A stretch of DNA of 64,000 nt from Roseiarcus sp963730555. GTDB lineage: Bacteria > Pseudomonadota > Alphaproteobacteria > Rhizobiales > Beijerinckiaceae. Where the stretch lies: assembly GCA_963730555.1 (NCBI GenBank), contig CAVSSS010000031.1, positions 124,001 to 188,000 on the forward strand. The letters are read 5' to 3'. Position 1 is the stretch's first letter. Each line of letters begins with the position of its first letter. Below, one piece after another: positions 19,563-28,075 of this stretch. Both the position numbers and the translations under genes were made by a program. The notes below the pieces were generated by a model. It saw only the letters and a list, made by a program, of their open reading frames with translations. It ran no database searches and was not told the DNA's origin.

Positions 19563-19785
19563 GGGCGTTCTCTCCCGTCGCCGGCGCCGCGCCGACGCTC
19601 TGTTCGCAGTTCTTAATAGTAGCTCTGACGGCGTTCGATTGAAGGTCGCTGGCCGACCCGGAGCGGTTGCTGCCTTAACAGCGATTGCATTTTGACCTCA
19701 AGCGCGCAGCGATTGGTCGAACAACGGTCGTCATCGCGACCCGGTTCAAGCGCGGAAAGCGGTCCGGAAAGGCTGGAAGCGTCGC

Positions 19786-20784
19786 TCACTCCGCGACGCG
19801 CAGGAGCTGCTTGCCGTCGTTGCGACCGTTGAAGAGCCGCCGCAACGTCGCCGGCGCGTTCTCGAGGCCGTGTTGCACGTCGACCTTGTGCTTGATCTTT
19901 CCCGCCTGCACCCAGCCGGCGAGCGCAGCGATCGCCTCCCCGGCGCGCGACATGTAATCGAGCACGAGGAAGCCCTCCATCCGCCCGCGCTGGACGACCA
20001 GGTTGAGGTAGTTCTTCGGTCCCGGCGGCGGCTCGGTCGCATTGTAATGCGCAATCCCGCCGCAAAGCACGACCCGGCCTCGCATCGCGAGCCGCGCCAG
20101 CGCCGCGTCGAGAATATCGCCGCCGACATTGTCAAAGAAGATGTCGATGCCCTTGGGGCATAGCGCCCTCAGCCGCGCCGGAACGTCCTCCGACTTGTAG
20201 TCGATCGCGCCATCGAAGCCGGCTTCATCCGTGAGCCAGCGGCATTTCTCCGCTCCGCCCGCAATGCCGATCGCGCGGCAGCCTTTGATCTTCGCGATCT
20301 GCCCAACGACCGAGCCGGTCGCGCCGGCTGCGCCGGAGACAACGACGGTCTCGCCTGAGACCGGGCGGCCCACGTCGAGGAGACCGAAATAGGCGGTCAT
20401 CCCCGTCAGGCCGAGGGCGCCCATCGCCAGCTCCAGCGGCGCTCCGGCAGGCAGCTTGTTCAGTTGGCCCTTCGGGTTCATCACGACATGGTCCTGCCAG
20501 CCGACAAGGCCGGATACGATGTCGCCGACCGCGAAGTCGGGATGGTTCGACGCCACGATCCGGCCTGCGCCGAGCGAGCGGACAACCTCGCCGATCTTGA
20601 CCGCCGGCAGATACGTGTCCCGGCCGATCCAACCGCGCTGCGTCGGGTCGCAGGACAGGATCAGGGTGCGCACGAGCACTTCGCCCTCGCCGGGCGTGGG
20701 AACGTCAGTCTCGACGAGCTTGAAGTCGCTGTCGCGGATTGCCCCGTCTGGACGCTGCGCGAGCAGCCACTGGCGGTTTTTCAT
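19786..20784 (-). CDS. NADPH-dependent MDR oxidoreductase (CurA/PTGR-like enone reductase)
   Basis: A 332-residue zinc-free medium-chain reductase. It begins MKNRQWLLAQRPDG, as in the CurA/leukotriene B4 dehydrogenase subgroup, with SCDPTQRGWI and IGEVVRSLGAGRIV. The NADPH-binding segment is VVVSGAAGATGSVVGQIAKIKG with GGAEKCRWL further on, then FDNVGGDILDAALARLAMRGRVVLCGGIA. It should reduce alpha,beta-unsaturated ketones or aldehydes at the C=C bond in the cytoplasm. It is monocistronic as far as can be seen. The natural substrate is not predictable. Confidence 0.9.
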   Translation of the reverse strand: MKNRQWLLAQRPDGAIRDSDFKLVETDVPTPGEGEVLVRTLILSCDPTQRGWIGRDTYLPAVKIGEVVRSLGAGRIVASNHPDFAVGDIVSGLVGWQDHVVMNPKGQLNKLPAGAPLELAMGALGLTGMTAYFGLLDVGRPVSGETVVVSGAAGATGSVVGQIAKIKGCRAIGIAGGAEKCRWLTDEAGFDGAIDYKSEDVPARLRALCPKGIDIFFDNVGGDILDAALARLAMRGRVVLCGGIAHYNATEPPPGPKNYLNLVVQRGRMEGFLVLDYMSRAGEAIAALAGWVQAGKIKHKVDVQHGLENAPATLRRLFNGRNDGKQLLRVAE

Positions 20785-20996
20785 GGGCTATTCTCCCCTA
20801 GCAATGAAGCGACCTTCATAGCACCGGGGTGTGCTCTCGGGTGGCTCTTTCCCGCCGCATCCCGGACTTCGAGACCTTGGACGTCAACTTGCCGCAAGTA
20901 TCCGGCGCCAGCAGCAAATTTATGTCGGGTGGATGAGCGCCTGGCGACAGCGACGCGCAGCGAGCTCCATCGGAAGCTAAAGGGGCAGGATTTCGC

Positions 20997-21293
20997 TTAC
21001 AACGATCGGCCGATCGCGGAGGAAGCACTGGCATCCGCGCGTTGCCGGGTCAGCGACACCGCCATCATGACCCGCGGCTCTGCCGTGCGGAGGTTGATAA
21101 GTCCAAGCTCATAGCCTCGCGCGACAGCATGGGTAATGTTGACCGCGTTCAGCTTCAGCCTGAGGCTGTTTATATGGGAGTGTACAGAAGCATAAGCGAT
21201 TCCGAGAATTCGTGCGATCTCCCAATAGGTTTTGCCCTTGGCGGCCCACGTGAGGATTTCCAGCTCGCGCGGCGAAAGCGTTCCACGTTCCAT
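20997..21293 (-). CDS. Stand-alone LuxR-type HTH regulator
   Basis: A 98-residue protein made almost entirely of a LuxR/GerE helix-turn-helix: LSPRELEILTWAAKGKTYWEIARIL, VHSHINSLRLKLNAVN, AVARGYELGLI. The N-terminal autoinducer or receiver domain is missing, and the region upstream of the start does not encode one in any frame. It therefore binds DNA without a sensor of its own, or is the remnant of a longer LuxR solo. It is oriented away from the IS element at 21.7 kb. Targets are unknown. Confidence 0.75.
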   Translation of the reverse strand: MERGTLSPRELEILTWAAKGKTYWEIARILGIAYASVHSHINSLRLKLNAVNITHAVARGYELGLINLRTAEPRVMMAVSLTRQRADASASSAIGRSL

Positions 21294-21739
21294 TAGTCAT
21301 AGCCGATCATTGGGGCCTTCGAAGGTTAAAGCCCTCAGGTTTTTTCGCGGGTCGTTTTCAAAATTGGCGGCCCGCTCCGGTTGCTCGGAGAAGGGCCGCC
21401 AATCCCGCCGCGGCTCCGTAGGGGAGGAGGGTTAACCGAGCGGGCTTATGTCATTGTTAGTAGCCCAATGTTTGAGGCTGCGCGCCTAGCCAAGGCTGCT
21501 CCACCGATGTGTTAAAAGTGCTGGATCGTTAGGGCGCAATCCTCGGCCTCACGCGAGGAGGAAAAACAACGAGCCGCCGAGGATTTGGCGCCGATGCCGG
21601 ATGGGCCGGTCAGGCGAGGCCGGCTGTGTCGGAAGCATTTGCTTTTCGAAAACCGGAAGCTCTGCTATAGTGCTTAAAGTGAGAACACGAAAGCGCCTCA
21701 ATTAGGGGCGGCAAGCGACAGGTTGGCCAAGGAAAAGCA
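21294..21739. other. Gene-free stretch before the IS element
   Basis: No gene is supported. It contains the strong hairpin at 21363-21403 and a second C/G-rich segment (21545-21620) without clear structure. The 8-bp target duplication of the IS begins at 21740. Confidence 0.4.
21363..21403. ncRNA. Strong hairpin, possible small structured RNA or terminator
   Basis: ATTGGCGGCCC (21363-21373) pairs perfectly with GGGCCGCCAAT (21393-21403). Inside, CTCCG pairs with CGGAG around a GTTGCT loop. This gives an 11-bp plus 5-bp stem-loop with T-rich sequence on the left side, so on the minus strand it would be followed by A/T-rich sequence. It could be a bidirectional terminator or part of a small RNA. 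Confidence 0.35.
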
Positions 21740-21747
21740 ATCTTATT

Positions 21748-21771
21748 GGCGATTATCCCCTACTTGACATA
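21748..21771 (+). repeat. IS1595 left terminal inverted repeat
   Basis: 24 bp, identical to the reverse complement of 24327-24350. Target duplication ATCTTATT is immediately to the left. Confidence 0.96.
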
Positions 21772-21818
21772 AGCCCTTAGGCATGCGATATTCCTTCTAA
21801 CAGAGAGGGAAAATTGTC

Positions 21819-22733
21819 ATGGGTCGCAAGCCGCATCCGAAAGCAGTCCACCAGTTGACCGCGCCGCAGTTCGACGCGCTGTTTAAGACTGAGGACGACT
21901 GTATTGCGTATCTTATCGTGCGCCGCTGGCCGCAAGGCGTTTCCTGCCCCCGTTGCGGAAACTTCAGGGTCTATGCGCTCGCATCTGGCCACCATTGGCA
22001 GTGCACGCAGTGCGCGCCCGGAGGCGATACCGGCTATCGATTCTCGCACCTGACCGGCACAATCTTTGAGAACACGAATAAGCCGTTGAAAGACTGGTAC
22101 CGTGTCGCGCACCTGATGCTGGTTAGCAAGAAGGGAATGAGCGCCCTTCAAATCTTCCGTTATATGGGATTTGGGAGCTACAAAACTGCGTGGCTCATGT
22201 GCCATAAGATTCGCACCGCCATGGTCGAGGACATTAAGAAACTTGGCGGGATCGTCGAGGTTGATGAGACCTATGTCGGAGGTAGCGATAAAAACCGGCA
22301 TTGGGATAAGAAAAGCGGCCAACGTGGGCGTGGGGATACCGGTAAAACTGCGGTAGTGGGCGCGGTCAAGCGCAAGGGCAACGTCGTTGCTCGCGTTGTC
22401 GAAAACACCAATCGAGAGACGCTTGAGGCTTTCGTGCGAGAGACAGTTTCGAACCGCGTTAGCCTTCTCTGCACTGATGCCTACCCCGGCTATGTGCGGT
22501 TGAAACACCGGTTCCCGCACGAATCGGTTGACCACACCATGGGTCAACATGTCGTTGGCGCGGTTCATACCAATACAATCGAAGGCTTCTGGTCCATCCT
22601 GAAGCGTGGCGTTGTCGGGACCTATCACAAGGTTAGCAAGAAATATTTGCATTTGTACGTCGCCGAATTCCAATTTCGGTATAACAACCGGGAGAACGCG
22701 GATATCTTCGGAGCGGCAATCAAAGGATGTTAA
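21819..22733 (+). CDS. IS1595-family (ISXO2-like) transposase
   Basis: A 304-residue intact transposase. The N-terminal zinc ribbon is CPRCGNFRVY ... WQCTQC. The catalytic core follows with VEVDETYVGG (first Asp), LLCTDAYPGYVR (second Asp) and VHTNTIEGFWSILKRG (the N/E region), the ISXO2-like DDE variant. Between them is the Lys-rich insertion DKNRHWDKKSGQRGRG typical of the family. It catalyses cut-and-join movement of the element at the terminal repeats. The frame is full length, so the element may be active. Its stop overlaps the start of the first passenger gene by 7 bp. Confidence 0.95.
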   Translation: MGRKPHPKAVHQLTAPQFDALFKTEDDCIAYLIVRRWPQGVSCPRCGNFRVYALASGHHWQCTQCAPGGDTGYRFSHLTGTIFENTNKPLKDWYRVAHLMLVSKKGMSALQIFRYMGFGSYKTAWLMCHKIRTAMVEDIKKLGGIVEVDETYVGGSDKNRHWDKKSGQRGRGDTGKTAVVGAVKRKGNVVARVVENTNRETLEAFVRETVSNRVSLLCTDAYPGYVRLKHRFPHESVDHTMGQHVVGAVHTNTIEGFWSILKRGVVGTYHKVSKKYLHLYVAEFQFRYNNRENADIFGAAIKGC

Positions 22734-23551
22734 CGCAATACCAGCGCCGTATATTGCGGGACATATGCCTTGCATCAATATGTTTGGTTCCGGTATTATT
22801 TGTCGCAAGTCTATTCGCTCCACTTTATCACGAGGTATGCGACAAGAGTCAATATCCCGGTCGCAATGATTGCTCCACCTATCACGTAGCGGTCGCTTGG
22901 CTCTGGTATATTGGGAAGTATGGGAACGACTACGGCGTTTTCGCCAGCGCTGTCGCGACTGTCGCAATTGCCGTTTTTACTTTGACTTTGTGGCGAGCTA
23001 CAACCAAGCAAGGAGACGTTGTTGAACAGACTTTGATTATCGGGCAGCGAGCGATAATTTTCCCCACTGGCATTTTGCCCCAATGGGACCTCGCCGACAA
23101 TAAATATCAATTCCGCTTTCGGATTAATTGGTTTAACAGCGGAGAGACTCCCACCAAAGACATGCTGATGCATATCAGATGCGAATTGAGGGACGATCTT
23201 TTGCCAGATGATTTTGATTTCTCCTGCCAGACTACAGAAATAGGAAGCGCCCTCATTTATCCTAAGATCTCTGGAGGCAGTGGCTTGGCCCCGCGGCCCA
23301 ATGAACCAGCCATCTCCATAGCTGACATAGTCGCGGTTCAGCTGGGGAAAAAATGCTTGTACTTGTGGGGATGGGCCACGTATAATGATATATTTCCAAA
23401 CACCAAGCGACATATCACTAGATTTTGCTGGCTCATTGATCCTATCGGAAACCCGCATAATTTTAATCCTAGGGATGTGACCCCATCCCTGATCTTTAAT
23501 TTCATTCATCATACAAAGGGCAACTACTTCGACGATGAAAACAATCCCTAG
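22727..23551 (+). CDS. IS passenger protein 1: membrane-anchored hypothetical protein
   Basis: A 274-residue protein translationally linked to the transposase (starts at ATG 22727, before the transposase stop). Two TM helices near the N-terminus (about residues 15-32, LASICLVPVLFVASLFAP, and residues 63-82, VFASAVATVAIAVFTLTLW) are followed by RATTKQGDVVEQTLIIGQRAI and a soluble beta-rich domain with FRINWFNSGETPTKDM. The short loop between the helices holds a DCSTYH motif. Proteins with this two-helix plus beta-domain plan are found as unexplained cargo in mobile elements. No enzymatic motif is seen. Confidence 0.7.
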   Translation: MLTQYQRRILRDICLASICLVPVLFVASLFAPLYHEVCDKSQYPGRNDCSTYHVAVAWLWYIGKYGNDYGVFASAVATVAIAVFTLTLWRATTKQGDVVEQTLIIGQRAIIFPTGILPQWDLADNKYQFRFRINWFNSGETPTKDMLMHIRCELRDDLLPDDFDFSCQTTEIGSALIYPKISGGSGLAPRPNEPAISIADIVAVQLGKKCLYLWGWATYNDIFPNTKRHITRFCWLIDPIGNPHNFNPRDVTPSLIFNFIHHTKGNYFDDENNP

Positions 23552-23633
23552 CGCCAGAATACACCGCCTCACGGTCGGACTCCCGCGCTGGTTATAACAG
23601 GCCAAACCGAAAGACCCGATTGCGCCGCACGCG

Positions 23634-24242
23634 ATGCCAATACTGAAGCAAACAGGTAGGCAACTAATAGTATCATCGCGAGCCGCGTTGCTAATAATAT
23701 CAAATCAATTAAAACGTCTAAAAGAATTGCCTTGGTGGGCTGATACTTTTTCCATTCTTGCGTTTCTGCTTGTTCTTTATGAACTATTATTTGATTCTGT
23801 TCCGAACATTCAACCAGACCCGGCAATTTCGACGTCATGGCGTGATCTCCCTCTTATGGCGAGAATTGACAGCCGGATGTTTGGTGCAAATAACGTAGAG
23901 GCGTTTTGCCTGTGGGAGAACATTTCTTGGAAAATTTCTGATGATTACATGTTCAGTATAAAGTTTGATAAGTTTTTTGGCATTGAAGATGTTGAGAGAA
24001 GCATCCCGACACATGGCGCTATTACTATTAAATGTCGCATCACAGACCAAATATCTTTGGGCCATACCGCTGGAGTTATTAGAGAAGTGAAGGACATTGG
24101 CGTCATTAAATTGAAGGTGAAAATTTCCTACTATTCGGCCTTTTGGCCTATTCAGCGTGAGGTAATTTCTCCCACGTTCACGTGGCGCGCCGTTTCTGGT
24201 GGTTACCAATGGCTGGAGGGAGATGCGTCCCAATTGCCGTGA
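23634..24242 (+). CDS. IS passenger protein 2: single-TM hypothetical protein
   Basis: A 202-residue protein with a basic N-terminus, one membrane helix near residues 37-55 (ADTFSILAFLLVLYELLF) and a C-terminal beta-rich domain (FCLWENISWKISDDYMFSIK, GAITIKCRITDQISLGHT, VIKLKVKISYYSAFWPIQR). It lies 82 bp after passenger 1, still inside the terminal repeats, and ends 84 bp before the right one. It shares the plan of passenger 1 (TM then beta domain) but no clear sequence identity. Function unknown. Confidence 0.6.
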   Translation: MPILKQTGRQLIVSSRAALLIISNQLKRLKELPWWADTFSILAFLLVLYELLFDSVPNIQPDPAISTSWRDLPLMARIDSRMFGANNVEAFCLWENISWKISDDYMFSIKFDKFFGIEDVERSIPTHGAITIKCRITDQISLGHTAGVIREVKDIGVIKLKVKISYYSAFWPIQREVISPTFTWRAVSGGYQWLEGDASQLP

Positions 24243-24326
24243 GCGGCAATCGGTCTCTCCCGTGCCAGCACGCAAGCCATTGATATTCTGAACATCATTG
24301 GAGTGGTAATAGGATACCGCGCGCTC

Positions 24327-24350
24327 TATGTCAAGTAGGGGATAATCGCC
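24327..24350 (-). repeat. IS1595 right terminal inverted repeat
   Basis: 24 bp, the inverted copy of 21748-21771, followed directly by the second ATCTTATT target duplication (24351-24358). Confidence 0.96.
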
Positions 24351-24368
24351 ATCTTATTTGGATTCGCT

Positions 24369-24395
24369 GTAACCCATTGAAAAGTCCAGATTCGA
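24369..24395 (-). repeat. Dispersed ~28-bp motif, copy 2
   Basis: On the minus strand TCGAATCTGGACTTTT then CAATGGGTTAC, closely matching copies at 14468-14495 and 59126-59153. It lies 10 bp beyond the IS target duplication and is followed on the minus-strand upstream side by repeated TTGGATTT words (24396-24460), as is copy 1. Confidence 0.65.
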
Positions 24396-24511
24396 CCAAA
24401 GGAATCCAAGGAAATCCAAGCCTGTTTATTTGGATTTGCTTGGTTTGGCTTGGAGAATGAGGGCAAAATCGGGGCTGATTGGGTACGGAGAGCGGCGCGC
24501 CGGGGTTCGGC

Positions 24512-25378
24512 CTAGACCCACTTCCGGTGCGCCCACATCCACTGTTCCGGCGCCTCGCGGATGAAGGCCTCGAACTGCGCGTGGAGCGCCGCGGTCCCCG
24601 CGACCGCGTCCGCGGCGTGGTCGTCGGTGTGAGGGACCTCCACCCGCGCGCCTCGGATCACGAAGCGCACCTTCGGCTCACGGAAGGCGGCGCCGGCGTA
24701 GAGCGGAAGCCCCGTCTTGCGGGCGAGCAGGGCAGGAAAGACGGTCGAGAGCGCCGGGGCGCCGAAAAACGGCACGGCCGCGCCATTGTCGTCGCGGAGG
24801 TCGGCGAGGAACGCGGGATAGCCTCCGCTCTTCGCGACCTTCATCAGCGAGCGCGCAGTCACCGGGGTCTTCGGCAGAAGACCTCCATCATAGAGGAAGG
24901 CGCGCAGCTTGCGGGTCTCCTCGTCGACGAGCGGATTGCTGAGCCGCTGATAGACGCCGGTGAAAGGGGCGCCCATGAGCTTGCTGGCGTAGGCGACGAG
25001 CTCCCAGTTGCCGAGATGCAGGCCGCAAACGATACATGGGCCGCCGCGGATGATGTCTTCGAGCTGCTCCATAGGCTCGAAGCGGATGCGCTTCTCGGCG
25101 ACGATCTCTCTCAAATGGAACGATTCGCCGAAGGTCCGGCCGAGGTTCTCCCACATGCCCGCGGCGATGCGCTTGCGCTCGGCGTCCGAAAGCTCAGGGA
25201 ACGCCAGCTTGAGGTTGCGGAGCGCCCGTTCTTGCCGGTGGAGACGAGGCGCGATGAGCCGCCAGGCCAAGCCCGAACTCCACGATACGGCCTCGAGCGG
25301 AAGAGCGGTCGCGGCTGCCTGAGCGGCCCGAAACCCGAGATATTCCAGCCGGTGACGAAGAGGTTCGGGGAAGTTCAT
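24512..25378 (-). CDS. Lysophospholipid/lipid A acyltransferase (LpxL/HtrB family)
   Basis: A 288-residue protein started at ATG 25376-25378 (MNFPEPLRHRLEYLGFRAAQ); the 50-residue upstream extension is not family-like. The catalytic HxxxxE motif is HLGNWE, with GGPCIVCGLHLGNWE and GAPFTGVYQRLSNPLVDE around it, and the C-terminal EAPEQWMWAHRKW is diagnostic. It transfers a secondary acyl chain to Kdo-lipid A precursor (or a related lipid) at the inner membrane. The usual N-terminal hydrophobic segment is weak. The gene is divergent from the 2OG-oxygenase-like gene. Which acyl chain it adds cannot be read. Confidence 0.88.
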   Translation of the reverse strand: MNFPEPLRHRLEYLGFRAAQAAATALPLEAVSWSSGLAWRLIAPRLHRQERALRNLKLAFPELSDAERKRIAAGMWENLGRTFGESFHLREIVAEKRIRFEPMEQLEDIIRGGPCIVCGLHLGNWELVAYASKLMGAPFTGVYQRLSNPLVDEETRKLRAFLYDGGLLPKTPVTARSLMKVAKSGGYPAFLADLRDDNGAAVPFFGAPALSTVFPALLARKTGLPLYAGAAFREPKVRFVIRGARVEVPHTDDHAADAVAGTAALHAQFEAFIREAPEQWMWAHRKWV

Positions 25379-25553
25379 CGCTCGGTCAGATGTCGGCGCA
25401 TGGCCGAGGCGGGTGATTGCGACGGGGTCCGAGCTTCTGTCAAGCCGGGCTTCCGGATGCGGGACGATTTGAGTTTCGGGAAAGTTGGGGTTACTCCGTC
25501 GCCCCGGGACTATAATGCGGTTCATCAATCGAAACCGCTATCGAGGTAAAGGC

Positions 25554-26348
25554 ATGATGGGTATGGCCGCGGCCGGCGAAAGGGCCGGCTTGTCTGAGAA
25601 ACGCGCGGCGGACGACCAGTTCCGCACGGTTCTCGAATCCGCGACCAACTCGATCCTCAATGCCGAGGCTTCCCGTAAGCCTTATCCGCTGATTCGGTTT
25701 CGCGACTTCTTTCCAAGCGACTTTTATGCCCGCCTGCTGCAGCGGTTCCCTGAGGTCGACCGCTTCGCCGGACTGAATGGCGACGGAACGCGACAGGAGT
25801 ACGCGCTCTACGACGAACGAAGCGATCCGGGCTCCGAAGAAGGACGCGAGCTCTGGAGCATCGTGAGGCGGGTGCTGGCGTCGTCAGAGGTCGCGTCTGC
25901 GCTCCGCGAGAAACTGGACGAGGGTTTCCGCATCCGCTCGAAGAAGAGCGGCGAAGGCTGGCCCGTTCCGATGCACCCGCGCCCGGTGCTTTACACCGAC
26001 CTCAACGGCTACGCGATCAAGCCTCATCCCGACACGCGCCGGAAGGTCCTCACCATGCAGATCTATCTGCCTCAGGACGACACGCAGCGCGAGCTCGGCA
26101 CCGCGATTTACAAGGTTTCGCCGATGGGCGTCTTCGCCTGGAAATCCTATGGGCTCGTCAAGGACAAGACGGTGCCGTTCCTGCCGAACTCCGGTTACGC
26201 GTTCGTCGTCATCCACCCGGCCTATTCGCTTCTGAGGTCGAGCTGGCATGGGCGGGAGGCGATTACGGTCCCGGTCGAGAGGCCGCGCCTCTCTATCCTC
26301 AACACCTATTATCGCGAGCCCGCGCCGGAGCGGACGGCGGGAATGTGA
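25554..26348 (+). CDS. 2OG-Fe(II) oxygenase-like protein
   Basis: A 264-residue protein from ATG 25554, chosen for its RBS (GAGGTAAAG). The N-terminal region includes YPLIRFRDFFPSDFYARLL, a common lead-in for 2-oxoglutarate dioxygenases. The core has GYAIKPHPDTRRKVLTMQIYLP, where HPD supplies the proximal His-x-Asp metal ligands, then ELGTAIYKV. SSWHGREAI supplies the distal His and PRLSILNTYY the final strand. It probably hydroxylates a small molecule or a sugar/peptide side chain in the cytoplasm. No substrate gene is adjacent. Confidence 0.65.
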   Translation: MMGMAAAGERAGLSEKRAADDQFRTVLESATNSILNAEASRKPYPLIRFRDFFPSDFYARLLQRFPEVDRFAGLNGDGTRQEYALYDERSDPGSEEGRELWSIVRRVLASSEVASALREKLDEGFRIRSKKSGEGWPVPMHPRPVLYTDLNGYAIKPHPDTRRKVLTMQIYLPQDDTQRELGTAIYKVSPMGVFAWKSYGLVKDKTVPFLPNSGYAFVVIHPAYSLLRSSWHGREAITVPVERPRLSILNTYYREPAPERTAGM

Positions 26349-26378
26349 GGGAAGGCGGCCGACGAATCCGCCGGCTCT

Positions 26379-26792
26379 TTAGCCCATCGCGAAGTCCCAA
26401 AGCGAGCGCCACACGCAGCGCTTCGCAGGATTCTTGAACGCCGCCGCGTCAAAGTGGGCCAGATGGCCTGTCGTGCCGTCGTCCGGCCAGCGGAAACCAA
26501 CCTCCACTTGGCCGGCCCGCTCGATGACAAACTGCTGCACCGGTCCTGGATCGTCCGCGGTTATCGCGGGGCCGAGCCGGCCTATCGCCCCATTCTGGTA
26601 GAGCCAGAGCCGGCCGTCGGCCGAGGTCACTTTCACCTGGCGGGCGGATGCGTCATAGGCGACCACCAGGGGGCCGAGTTTGCCTTCACCCCGGTAGTCG
26701 CATTGGCGCGTCACCGGCCCGGCCGCGTTGGCCATTGTGGCGGAGGCGATTAGCGCGGCGAATACAACCAGGGTGAGGCAGGTGCGGGACAT
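26379..26792 (-). CDS. Secreted hypothetical protein
   Basis: A 137-residue protein with a clear signal peptide (LTLVVFAALIASATMANA, cleavage near residue 23). The mature part has two Cys (QCDYRGEG and RCVWRS) that may form a disulfide and several short beta strands (PLVVAYDASARQVKVTS, VEVGFRWPDDG). The architecture is reminiscent of small periplasmic inhibitor/lysozyme-inhibitor-like proteins, but no motif proves it. It is convergent with the oxygenase-like gene and divergent from the cyclophilin genes. Confidence 0.65.
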   Translation of the reverse strand: MSRTCLTLVVFAALIASATMANAAGPVTRQCDYRGEGKLGPLVVAYDASARQVKVTSADGRLWLYQNGAIGRLGPAITADDPGPVQQFVIERAGQVEVGFRWPDDGTTGHLAHFDAAAFKNPAKRCVWRSLWDFAMG

Positions 26793-26988
26793 GTCGTTTG
26801 GGGTTCCGATCGGAGCCTGAATGCGAAACGACGATGTATACTATCAGGCCAGCGAGCAGCAAAAGCCCGAAATTTCCGCAACCCTGCCCTCTGTCGAGGC
26901 GATCCGAGGCGGCGCGGGTTGCAATGGCTCTTTAACCTGCTATCAAGCCGCGCGCCGCGATCCGGCGCCCGTTTTTAAGGATCTGTTC

Positions 26989-27540
26989 ATGCTTGCTTGC
27001 AGCCGGCGCTTCGCGCTCGCGCTTCCGCTTCTCGCCATTTCGGTTTCGGCCGCTTGGGCCGCCGAGGACGACAACACCGCCATCCTCACGACAAAGCACG
27101 GCAAGGTCACCATCCAGCTGCATCCGGATTGGGCGCCGAAGACGGTGGCGCAGTTCAAGACGCTGGTGAAGGATAAGTTCTATGACGGCCTAAAATTCCA
27201 TCGCGTGATCCCGGGCTTCATGGCCCAGACCGGAGACCCGACCGGCACCGGCGGGGGCGGCTCGAAGCTGCCAAACGTGCCGGCTGAGTTCAATCAGACC
27301 CACTTCAAGCGCGGGATCCTGGGCATGGCGCGCACCGACGATCCGGACTCCGCAAACTCGCAGTTCTTCATCATGTTCGGCGACGGCGGGTTCCTCGACG
27401 GCAAATACACCGCCTTCGGCGAGGTCACGTCGGGCATGGACGCGGTCGACAAGATTAAGGCCGGAACCGAGGGCAACAATGGCGCGGTCGACAATCCCGA
27501 TAAGATCGTAACCCTGCGCATGGCCTCCGGCGCGAAATAA
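26989..27540 (+). CDS. Peptidyl-prolyl cis-trans isomerase, cyclophilin type, periplasmic
   Basis: A 183-residue protein from ATG 26989, chosen because a signal peptide begins there (RRFALALPLLAISVSAAWAA); the upstream frame lacks family features. Cyclophilin motifs: FYDGLKFHRVIPGFMAQTGD, then FKRGILGMARTDDPDSANSQFFIM, and DGKYTAFGEVTSGMDAVDKI. The catalytic Arg is in FHRV and the Phe/Gln in SQFFI. It should catalyse prolyl isomerisation of exported proteins. The cytoplasmic paralogue follows 15 bp downstream, so they form an operon. Confidence 0.93.
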   Translation: MLACSRRFALALPLLAISVSAAWAAEDDNTAILTTKHGKVTIQLHPDWAPKTVAQFKTLVKDKFYDGLKFHRVIPGFMAQTGDPTGTGGGGSKLPNVPAEFNQTHFKRGILGMARTDDPDSANSQFFIMFGDGGFLDGKYTAFGEVTSGMDAVDKIKAGTEGNNGAVDNPDKIVTLRMASGAK

Positions 27541-27555
27541 GTAAGGAACAAAGAC

Positions 27556-28011
27556 ATGAGCAGCGCTGGCGATACATTGACGCTTGAGACGACCAAGGGC
27601 CCGGTGGTGATCGAAATGAACCCAGCGCTCGCGCCGGGACATGTCACCCACATCAAACGTCTCGTCTCGGAAGGATTCTACGACGGCATTGTCTTTCATC
27701 GCGTGATCGACGGCTTTATGGCCCAGACCGGCTGTCCGAACGGGACAGGGACCGGCGGGTCGAAATATCCGAACCTCAAGGCCGAGTTCAACGCCGAGCC
27801 GCATGTGCGCGGCACGGTCTCGATGGCCCGGGCGTCGAGCCCTGATTCGGCCAATTCGCAGTTCTTCATCTGCTTCGCCGACGCGCCCTTCCTCAACCGC
27901 CAATACACGGTCTGGGGCAAGGTCGTGTCGGGCATGGAGAACGTCGACAAGATCAAGCGCGGCGAGCCGGTCCGCGATCCCGACAAGATCGTCAAGGCGA
28001 CCTTGAGCTGA
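27556..28011 (+). CDS. ppiB: Peptidyl-prolyl cis-trans isomerase, cyclophilin type, cytoplasmic
   Basis: A 151-residue cyclophilin without signal peptide. Motifs: FYDGIVFHRVIDGFMAQTG, VRGTVSMARASSPDSANSQF, NRQYTVWGKVVSGMENVDKI. The RBS AAGGAACAAAG precedes the ATG. It lies 15 bp after the exported paralogue and 64 bp before queA. This exported/cytoplasmic cyclophilin pair followed by queA and tgt is a familiar order in Hyphomicrobiales. Confidence 0.93.
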   Translation: MSSAGDTLTLETTKGPVVIEMNPALAPGHVTHIKRLVSEGFYDGIVFHRVIDGFMAQTGCPNGTGTGGSKYPNLKAEFNAEPHVRGTVSMARASSPDSANSQFFICFADAPFLNRQYTVWGKVVSGMENVDKIKRGEPVRDPDKIVKATLS

Positions 28012-28075
28012 GAGCCGGCGACGATCGCGGCCATGGGACGCCGCCTGACAGATTGACGGTCTTCACAGCACGGCG

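Larger units (their letters stand above)
21748..24350 (+). mobile_element. Complete IS1595-family insertion sequence with two passenger genes
   Basis: A 2,603-bp element bounded by perfect 24-bp inverted repeats (21748-21771 and 24327-24350; they begin GGCGATTATCCCC). The flanking 8 bp ATCTTATT is repeated exactly at 21740-21747 and 24351-24358, the target duplication length known for IS1595. It carries an ISXO2-like transposase (21819-22733) and two extra genes not needed for transposition (22727-23551, 23634-24242). Intact ends and identical duplications mean the insertion is recent. The cargo is more A+T-rich than the chromosome. Confidence 0.96.

Noticed and set aside
22811..23605. Minus-strand frame opposite passenger gene 1 of the IS element
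   Set aside because: Complementary to a better-supported gene that is coupled to the transposase; no features of its own.
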